NCBI RefSeq assembly: GCF_021556395.1
Contig: NZ_JAKGCS010000010.1
Location: 124,001-188,000 of the forward strand
Source of the DNA: Acuticoccus kalidii
GTDB lineage: Bacteria; Pseudomonadota; Alphaproteobacteria; Rhizobiales; Amorphaceae
Length of the DNA: 64,000 nucleotides
Direction of reading: 5' to 3'
Translations under genes and position numbers: made by a program
Shown: positions 58,817 to 64,000 of the stretch, in pieces
Layout: every line of letters begins with the position of its first letter
Numbering within the stretch: the stretch's first letter is position 1
The notes under the pieces: model-generated
Told to the model about the DNA's origin: nothing
What the model saw: the letters and a program-made list of their open reading frames with translations, nothing else
The model's database searches: none

Positions 58817-59520
58817 GCCTTCTGACCGTCGAGGGGGCCGTCGCGGGTTACGGTGCGGCGGAGGAAATCCTCAAGGGAACGGCGATCCGTGTCGAGGCGG
58901 GGGAAATCGTCACCGTCATCGGACCCAACGGGGCGGGCAAATCGACCCTTTTGAAGGCCGTTGCCGGTCTCCTACCGCTGAAAGCGGGCCGCATCGTCTT
59001 CGAAGGGGAGGACGTGACGCGCGGCGACGCGCTCGCCCGGGCGCGCAACGGGCTCGCCTTCGTGCCCCAGGAGCGCAACGTCTTCGGCACGCTCTCGGTC
59101 GACGAGAACCTCGTGACGAGCGCCTTCCTGTGGCCCGCCGACGCGCGCAAGCGGGCCGACGCGCTCTATGACAAATATCCGATGCTCGCCGAAAAGCGCC
59201 GCCAGCTCGCGCGTACCCTTTCGGGCGGTCAGCGCCAGATCCTCGCGATGGCGATGGGCCTCATGACCTCGCCGCGCATCATGCTTCTCGACGAGCCGAC
59301 GGCCGGCCTCTCGCCGAGCGCCGCCGACGCGCTCTTCGACGCGATCGTGACCCTCAACCGGGAAGGGATGCCGATCCTGATGGTCGAGCAACATGCCGTT
59401 GAGGCGCTCGAAGTGTCCCATCGGGGTTACGTCGTCGTCTCGGGCCGGACCGAGGCGGAGGGGGAGGGACGCGGCCTCGCGGCCGATCCCGAGATCCGCC
59501 GTCTCTTCCTCGGGGGCTAG
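58813..59520 (+). CDS. livF: Branched-chain-type ABC transporter ATP-binding protein (LivF-like)
   Basis: 235 aa from a TTG start (58813) overlapping the livG stop; GGGAGG lies at 58802-58807. Walker A GPNGAGKST, Q-loop LAFVPQERNVFGTLSV, signature LSGGQRQILAMAMGLM, Walker B IMLLDEPTAGLSP and H-loop MVEQHAVEAL match LivF. It pairs with LivG on the LivHM permease. Gap of 65 nt to the binding-protein gene. Confidence 0.92.
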   Translation: MSLLTVEGAVAGYGAAEEILKGTAIRVEAGEIVTVIGPNGAGKSTLLKAVAGLLPLKAGRIVFEGEDVTRGDALARARNGLAFVPQERNVFGTLSVDENLVTSAFLWPADARKRADALYDKYPMLAEKRRQLARTLSGGQRQILAMAMGLMTSPRIMLLDEPTAGLSPSAADALFDAIVTLNREGMPILMVEQHAVEALEVSHRGYVVVSGRTEAEGEGRGLAADPEIRRLFLGG

Positions 59521-59585
59521 AAGAACCGCACCGGCGGCCCAAACAAGACGCCGGGAGGAGCGCCCGGCATGGAGAAAGGAACGTC

Positions 59586-60800
59586 ATGACAATCAAGAAC
59601 ACGTCCATCTCTCGCCGCGGCGTCGCCAAAGGCGCGGCGGTCTTAGCCGTCGCAACGGCGCTCGGCGGCGGTGTCGCCTTCGCGCAGGATGGCCCCATCA
59701 AGCTCGGCGCCCTCGTGCCACTGACCGGCGCGGGCGGTCCCTATGGGCCGATCATGGCGAAGACCATGCAGGCCGTCGTCGACGAGGTGAACGAGGCGGG
59801 CGGCGTCAAAGGCCGCAAGCTGGAGCTCATCGTCGAGGACACGCAGACGAACCCCGAAGCCGCGGTGCGCGCGGCGCGCAAGCTGATCGAGGTCGACGGG
59901 GTGATCTCAATCTCCGGCACGTGGGCGTCTTCGGTGACGACCGCGGTCGCGCCGCTCGCCTGGCAGTCGGGCACGTTCCTGACCACCACCTCGGGGGCGG
60001 ATTCGATCACGCAACTGCCGCACGAGGGCTACCTCATCCGCACCCAGCCGAACACGACCCTTCAGGGCCGCAAATTCGGCGAGTTCGCGATCGAGGAGGG
60101 GGCGAAATCGGTCTACATGGTCTCCCCGCAGACCCCGTTCGTCGACAGCCAGTTCGAGAACATCACCAAGGCGGTGGAAGCGGCCGGCGGCACGACGGAA
60201 CTTCTCGTCTATGACGACAAGAAGCCCTCTTATCGCTCCGAGGTCGACACGGTGATGCGCGCCGACCCGGACGCGATCATTCTCGGCGGCTATACGCCCG
60301 ACACGACGGTGATGCTGAAGGATCTTTACCGAGCCGGCTATGACGGGCTCAAAATCGGCTTCGGCTACTCCGTCAACGAAAAGCTCCTCGAAAGCGTGCC
60401 GGCGGATGTCGTCGAGGGGGCGATGACGATTTCGCCCTCGCCGAACGCCGATTCGAAGGCCTATGCCCGCGTCGGCGAACTCTCCGGCATGGCGAACCCC
60501 GATCCCTATACGGCCCAGGTCTACGACCAGATCAACCTCATCATCCTCTCCCTCGCCGCGAGCGACGCGGAGCCCTCCGGCACCATGCTGAAGGACACCG
60601 TGCGCACCGTGAGCCAGGGCGACGGCGAGACGGTCGACAATGCGATCGACGGGATCAAGCTCCTGTCGGAGGGGCAGGCGGTCAACTATGACGGGGCGAG
60701 CGGCCCGGTCGACTTCGACGAGAAGGGCGACATCACCGATTCGCGCTTCCGCTACGACCAGGTCCAGGACGGCAAGATCGTCCTCTTGAAGATCTTCTGA
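59586..60800 (+). CDS. Liv-type ABC transporter substrate-binding protein, Tat-exported
   Basis: 404 aa. ISRRGVAKGAAVLAVATALGGG is a twin-arginine signal peptide, cleaved near AFA-QD. The mature domain IKLGALVPLTGAGGPYGPIMAKTMQAVVDEVNEAGGVKG is the type I periplasmic-binding fold of LivK-like proteins; VEDTQTNPEAAVRAARKLI and VDGVISISGTWASSVTTAVAPL follow. Ligand specificity is not readable; nearby amidase, amidohydrolase and GAF genes hint at a nitrogen-containing organic compound. Good ribosome site (GGAGAAAGGAA) upstream. Confidence 0.9.
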   Translation: MTIKNTSISRRGVAKGAAVLAVATALGGGVAFAQDGPIKLGALVPLTGAGGPYGPIMAKTMQAVVDEVNEAGGVKGRKLELIVEDTQTNPEAAVRAARKLIEVDGVISISGTWASSVTTAVAPLAWQSGTFLTTTSGADSITQLPHEGYLIRTQPNTTLQGRKFGEFAIEEGAKSVYMVSPQTPFVDSQFENITKAVEAAGGTTELLVYDDKKPSYRSEVDTVMRADPDAIILGGYTPDTTVMLKDLYRAGYDGLKIGFGYSVNEKLLESVPADVVEGAMTISPSPNADSKAYARVGELSGMANPDPYTAQVYDQINLIILSLAASDAEPSGTMLKDTVRTVSQGDGETVDNAIDGIKLLSEGQAVNYDGASGPVDFDEKGDITDSRFRYDQVQDGKIVLLKIF

Positions 60801-60802
60801 CG

Positions 60803-61669
60803 GTGCTGTCGGCGATCCTTCAGGCGCTCCTCAACGGGTTGATGACGGGGGCGCTCATCGCGATCCCCGCCATCGGGTTCTCCGCGATCTTCGCGGTGCT
60901 GCGCTACCCGAGCTTTGCGATCGCCGGTTACATCACCATCGGCGCCTTCGCGGGCTGGACGCTCAACGTCTCGTTCGGCCTGTCGATGGAGGTGGCGCTC
61001 GTCGGCGCCGCCTTGGTCGCGGCCCTCGCCGCCGTCGCGACGGAGCAGACGATCATATCGCGTCTGCGCCCGTCCGGGGCGCTGACGGCCGCGATCGGCT
61101 CGATCGCGATGAACCTCGTGCTCGAGAATATCGTGCGCTTCTTCTACGGCAACGATCTGCGCGGCTATGACGTGCCGCTGGTTCCCGACGTCCGGTTCTG
61201 GGGGCTTCGCGTCGGCATGCAGCAGATCGAGACGCTGATCATCTCGATCATCGTCATGGCCGGCGTCTTCCTGTTTCTGACCCGCACCCGCTTCGGCCGC
61301 GCGATGCGCGCCGTCGCCGACAATGCCGACCTTGCCCGCCTCAAGGGCATCGATCCGCGTAAGGTCTCCTTCGTGGCGGTGGCGCTCGGCGGGGCCCTCG
61401 CCGGGCTCGGCGGCGTTCTCCTCGGCGCCGACACGTCGATCGATCCGCTGACGGGCTTTCGCATCCTCCTCACGGTGTTCGCCGCCGCCGTCCTCGGCGG
61501 GCTCGGCTCGATCCCCGGCGCGGTCGTCGGCGCGCTCTCGATCGGCATCGCCGAGGAATTGTCGCTCCTCGTATTGCCGGCGACCTATCGCGGGGCCGTC
61601 GGTTTCGTCGCGATCCTCGTCATCCTCACCTTCCGCCCGCGCGGGCTTCTCGGCGAGAGGGCGCTCTGA
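60803..61669 (+). CDS. livH: Liv-type ABC permease (LivH-like)
   Basis: 288 aa from GTG at 60803. Eight hydrophobic segments; ALLNGLMTGALIAIPAIGFSAIFAVLRYPSFAIAGYITIGAFAG is the LivH N-terminus, GRAMRAVADNADLARLKGIDPRKVSFVAVALGGALAGLGG the coupling loop. It starts 2 nt after the binding-protein stop and overlaps livM by one base (TGATG). Complete. Confidence 0.93.
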   Translation: MLSAILQALLNGLMTGALIAIPAIGFSAIFAVLRYPSFAIAGYITIGAFAGWTLNVSFGLSMEVALVGAALVAALAAVATEQTIISRLRPSGALTAAIGSIAMNLVLENIVRFFYGNDLRGYDVPLVPDVRFWGLRVGMQQIETLIISIIVMAGVFLFLTRTRFGRAMRAVADNADLARLKGIDPRKVSFVAVALGGALAGLGGVLLGADTSIDPLTGFRILLTVFAAAVLGGLGSIPGAVVGALSIGIAEELSLLVLPATYRGAVGFVAILVILTFRPRGLLGERAL

Positions 61670-62568
61670 TGGCCAATTATCTGACCTTCATCGCCACGAT
61701 CGGCGGTATCTACGCGCTCCTCGCCCTCAGCCTCAATCTCGCCTGGGGAACGGTGGGTCTCGTCAATCTCGGTCTCGTCGGCTTCTTCGCCGTCGGCGCC
61801 TATGCGTCGGCGATCGTCACCGCGATCGGCGTTCCGGTCGTCGGCGGTATCGTCGTTGCGATGTTGGCGGGCGTCGTCGCCGGCGTCATCGTGACCTTCG
61901 CGACGCTAAGGCTGAGGGACGACTATCTCGCCATCGTCACGCTCGGCTTTGCCGAGGTCGTGCGCATCGTCGCGCTCAACGAGCGGTGGCTGACGAACGG
62001 GGCGGACGGCATTTCCGGGATCGTGACGCCGCTGCGTCAGACGCTCGGCGGGCGCGGCTTCGATCTCTTTTATCTCGGCCTCGTCACCCTGATCGTCGTG
62101 ATCGTCTGGTTCGCGCTGCGCCGGCTCGACCTGTCTCCCTATGGCCGGGCGCTGAAATCGGTCCGCGAGGACCAGGAGCTCGCCGCTTTCGCCGGCAAGG
62201 ACGTGATGCGGCTGAAATTCGAGGCGTTCGCGCTCTCGGCGGCGATCGCAGGCCTCGCCGGCGCGCTCTATGCGCATTTCCAATCCTACGTGTCGCCGGA
62301 CCACTTCCAGCCGTTAATCACGATCTATGTCTTCCTCGCGGTGACGGCGGGCGGCGTCGGGCGGCCGATCGGTGCGGTCTTCGGGGCCTATGCGGTGGTC
62401 GCGTTCATGGAGGCGACGCGCTTTCTCGCCGACCTTCCTTTCCTCGAACCCGTTCAGGTGGCGGCGATGCGCGAAATCCTGATCGGCCTGTCGCTCGCCC
62501 TTATCCTGTTGTTGAAGCCCACCGGGCTGTTGCCCGAAAAGACCCCGAAAGCGACCGTCCAGCCATGA
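61669..62568 (+). CDS. livM: Liv-type ABC permease (LivM-like)
   Basis: 299 aa. LTFIATIGGIYALLALSLNLAWGTVGLVNLGLVGFFAVGAYASA is the LivM start; SPYGRALKSVREDQELAAFAGKDVMRLKFEAFALSAAIAGLAGALYA the coupling loop with the family's EAA-like motif; about eight membrane segments. It completes the importer with livH, livG, livF and the binding protein. Its stop overlaps the GAF gene start (ATGA). Confidence 0.94.
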   Translation: MANYLTFIATIGGIYALLALSLNLAWGTVGLVNLGLVGFFAVGAYASAIVTAIGVPVVGGIVVAMLAGVVAGVIVTFATLRLRDDYLAIVTLGFAEVVRIVALNERWLTNGADGISGIVTPLRQTLGGRGFDLFYLGLVTLIVVIVWFALRRLDLSPYGRALKSVREDQELAAFAGKDVMRLKFEAFALSAAIAGLAGALYAHFQSYVSPDHFQPLITIYVFLAVTAGGVGRPIGAVFGAYAVVAFMEATRFLADLPFLEPVQVAAMREILIGLSLALILLLKPTGLLPEKTPKATVQP

Positions 62569-63047
62569 CCGACGAGATCCTCGCGATCCTGCAATCCCAG
62601 GCGCTTCCCGGCCAGCCGGACGCCACCTTCAAAGCGATGGAGCGCTTCACCCACCGCCTCGTCGGCCACAAGCTCTTCACGCTCCTTTATGTCGACGGGG
62701 ACGAGGTGGCGCGTTGCTATTCGAACCGGCCGGACGAATATCCGGTCGCCGGCCGCAAGCCGATGGGCAAGACGCCATGGGGCGATCATGTGCTGGCCGG
62801 ACGCGCGCCCTATCTCGGCGCCGACAAAGCGGGGATCCGCTGGGCCTTCTTCGACCATGTCCAGATCGAGGGGATGGGGCTCGGCTCGGTGATCAACATT
62901 CCGGTCATCTATGACGAGGCGGTGATCGGGACGATGAACCTCCTCGACGCCGAGCACCATTATAAGCGCTCCGATGTCGACCTTCTGACCCCGCTCGCAC
63001 CGCTCCTGATCCCGGCCTTCCTCACCGCCCGCGCCGCCGCGCGCTGA
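62565..63047 (+). CDS. GAF-domain protein coupled to the Liv transporter
   Basis: 160 aa from ATG at 62565. It consists of a single GAF-like domain: RFTHRLVGHKLFTLLYVDGDEVARCYSNRPDEYPVAGRKPMGKTPWGDHVLAGRAPYLG, FFDHVQIEGMGLGSVINIPVIYDEAVIGTMNLLDAEHHY, no kinase, HTH or output domain. It probably binds a small ligand and might be an enzyme or sensor for the transported compound, but no evidence picks one. The ATGA overlap with livM shows it belongs to the operon. Confidence 0.82.
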   Translation: MTDEILAILQSQALPGQPDATFKAMERFTHRLVGHKLFTLLYVDGDEVARCYSNRPDEYPVAGRKPMGKTPWGDHVLAGRAPYLGADKAGIRWAFFDHVQIEGMGLGSVINIPVIYDEAVIGTMNLLDAEHHYKRSDVDLLTPLAPLLIPAFLTARAAAR

Positions 63048-63243
63048 GCGGCGGGCCCGTCCGCGCAAGGCTCGGGGTGACAGAGCGCCTCGAACGCCTC
63101 TAAAACACCGCCGCCCCCTCTGTCGGCGCGCCGCGATCCATTCCGGTTCGGGCAAAGCCGGGTTAAGGGAATGATCGGGCTTGTCGGTGCAGGGTCGGGC
63201 AAGGCTCGATGGGCGTGACGCGGTCCGCCAAGAAGGAAACGGG

Positions 63244-63930
63244 ATGAAGGTCTTCCTCGCCGGTCAAAAGGCGTTCGGCGCCGCGGCGTTCGCGATGCTG
63301 CGCTCCTCGGGATGCGAGGTGGTCGGCGTGTCGGCGCCGGCATTGCGCGAGGACGGCGAACGGCATGACCGGCTGCGCGCCGCGGCGGAGGATGCGGGCG
63401 TGCCGTGGATGCGCTCCGGCACCTTGCGCGCCGAGACGCTGCCGGCGAAGACCGACCTCATCGTCGCCGCCCACAGCCATGACTTTATCGGTCGCCGCAC
63501 CCGCATGGGCACGACCTTCGGCGCGATCGGCTATCACCCCTCGCTGTTGCCGCGCCATCGCGGCCGCGACGCGGTGCGCTGGACGATCCACATGAAGGAT
63601 CCGATCGCCGGCGGCTCGGTCTACTGGCTCTCCGACAAGATGGATGGCGGGGACATCGCGGCGCAGGATTTCGTTTTCATCTCGCCGGGGGAGACGGTCG
63701 ATTCGCTGTGGCGGGAAAAGCTGTTCCCGCTCGGCCTCGTCCTCCTCGACGCGGCGGTGCGCGATATCGCGAACGGCATCATCCGCCGCCAGCCGCAGAC
63801 GGAGACCTATGCGACGTGGGAGCCGTCCTGGGACAGGCCGCCGGCGGAACGACCGGAGCTCGACCTTCTCGGCCATCTGCCGGCCGGAACGTCGGTGAGC
63901 CGGCAGGCCGCGCGGGCCGGGCGGCGTTAG
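63244..63930 (+). CDS. Formyltransferase-fold protein (methionyl-tRNA formyltransferase-like, N-terminal domain only)
   Basis: 228 aa from ATG at 63244 with AAGGAAACGGG upstream. IGYHPSLLPRHRGRDAVRWTI (near 95-115, His98) and DKMDGGDIAAQDF resemble the SLLPxxRG and Asp motif of formyltetrahydrofolate-dependent transferases, but the catalytic Asn two residues before the His is Gly96. It lacks the C-terminal tRNA-binding domain of Fmt (family length about 310). It is therefore more likely a formyltransferase for a small molecule or sugar nucleotide, or a related hydrolase. It sits 196 nt after the GAF gene on the same strand. Confidence 0.8.
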   Translation: MKVFLAGQKAFGAAAFAMLRSSGCEVVGVSAPALREDGERHDRLRAAAEDAGVPWMRSGTLRAETLPAKTDLIVAAHSHDFIGRRTRMGTTFGAIGYHPSLLPRHRGRDAVRWTIHMKDPIAGGSVYWLSDKMDGGDIAAQDFVFISPGETVDSLWREKLFPLGLVLLDAAVRDIANGIIRRQPQTETYATWEPSWDRPPAERPELDLLGHLPAGTSVSRQAARAGRR

Positions 63931-64000
63931 ACGGTCGGGCGCGTCGATGCCCATGGACCGACGGCACTAACCCCTGAGGACCGAGACGGCGGACGGCCCG

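Overview
The window is GC-rich, densely packed bacterial chromosome. Most operons use 1-11 nt start/stop overlaps, and third-position GC bias leaves long false frames open opposite the real genes. An alphaproteobacterium, probably of the Hyphomicrobiales/Rhizobiales type, is the best guess. Pointers are a promoter fitting the EcfG general stress sigma factor (GGAAC-N17-CGTT), an OhrR/MarR switch with paired operators, a Zur-ZnuA zinc locus, an Nramp manganese transporter, and many ABC, tripartite tricarboxylate (TTT) and CoA-ester catabolic genes. I see no prophage, insertion sequence, CRISPR array or rRNA operon. There is one tRNA gene, tRNA-Pro(CGG).

Layout. 1-10.6 kb: fatty-acid and CoA-ester catabolism (acyl-CoA dehydrogenase plus APH-like kinase, IclR, thioesterase, FadJ-type fusion, LacI, M20 peptidase, enoyl-CoA hydratase, CoA ligase). 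10.6-14.2 kb: MntH, then an OhrR-like regulator divergent from a chloroperoxidase-type hydrolase, then DoxX. 14.2-15.4 kb: a Trp-codon leader peptide, a terminator/antiterminator and a second-clade tryptophanyl-tRNA synthetase. 15.4-22.4 kb: a GntR-controlled divergon of HMG-CoA-lyase-like and class III CoA-transferase genes against TctCBA and RidA, which fits uptake, activation and cleavage of a branched hydroxy-di/tricarboxylate. 22.4-28.3 kb: LysR plus an NMT1-type ABC importer interleaved with an SDR and a cyclic amidohydrolase. 28.6-31.1 kb: Zur, a hydrolase-fold protein without its nucleophile, and ZnuA.

31.1-35.5 kb: an ECF42 sigma factor with two DGPF/YciI proteins and a downstream operon (DUF1772, two VOC proteins, DUF899), with two almost identical candidate sigma promoters. 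35.5-36.1 kb: a decayed tartrate/malate-dehydrogenase-type pseudogene and a GC-rich tandem repeat. 36.1-38.8 kb: stand-alone Lrp ligand domain, TPP riboswitch, thiMED. 38.9-41.6 kb: an EcfG-type operon of a 24-aa membrane peptide, a DUF883-like protein, a holin-X-like protein and a protein with six 40-residue repeats. 41.7-45.5 kb: carbamoylase-type hydrolase, amidase and an FAH-fold protein, with a TRAP permease relic between the first two. 45.6-49.1 kb: LemA/TPM trio and a DprE1-like oxidase. 49.4-52.2 kb: DUF3830, tRNA-Pro, sulfotransferase, lipoprotein. 52.8-57.8 kb: FAD oxidoreductase, a second amidase extended by a 19-bp duplication, amidohydrolase, TetR. 58-63.9 kb: a Liv-type ABC transporter followed by a GAF protein and a formyltransferase-like protein.

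The most distinctive items are the trpS attenuator with its unusual synthetase, the ECF42 circuit with matched promoters, the EcfG-type operon with the repeat protein, and the hydroxyacid-CoA divergon. All function calls come from reading motifs and context; no database search was run.
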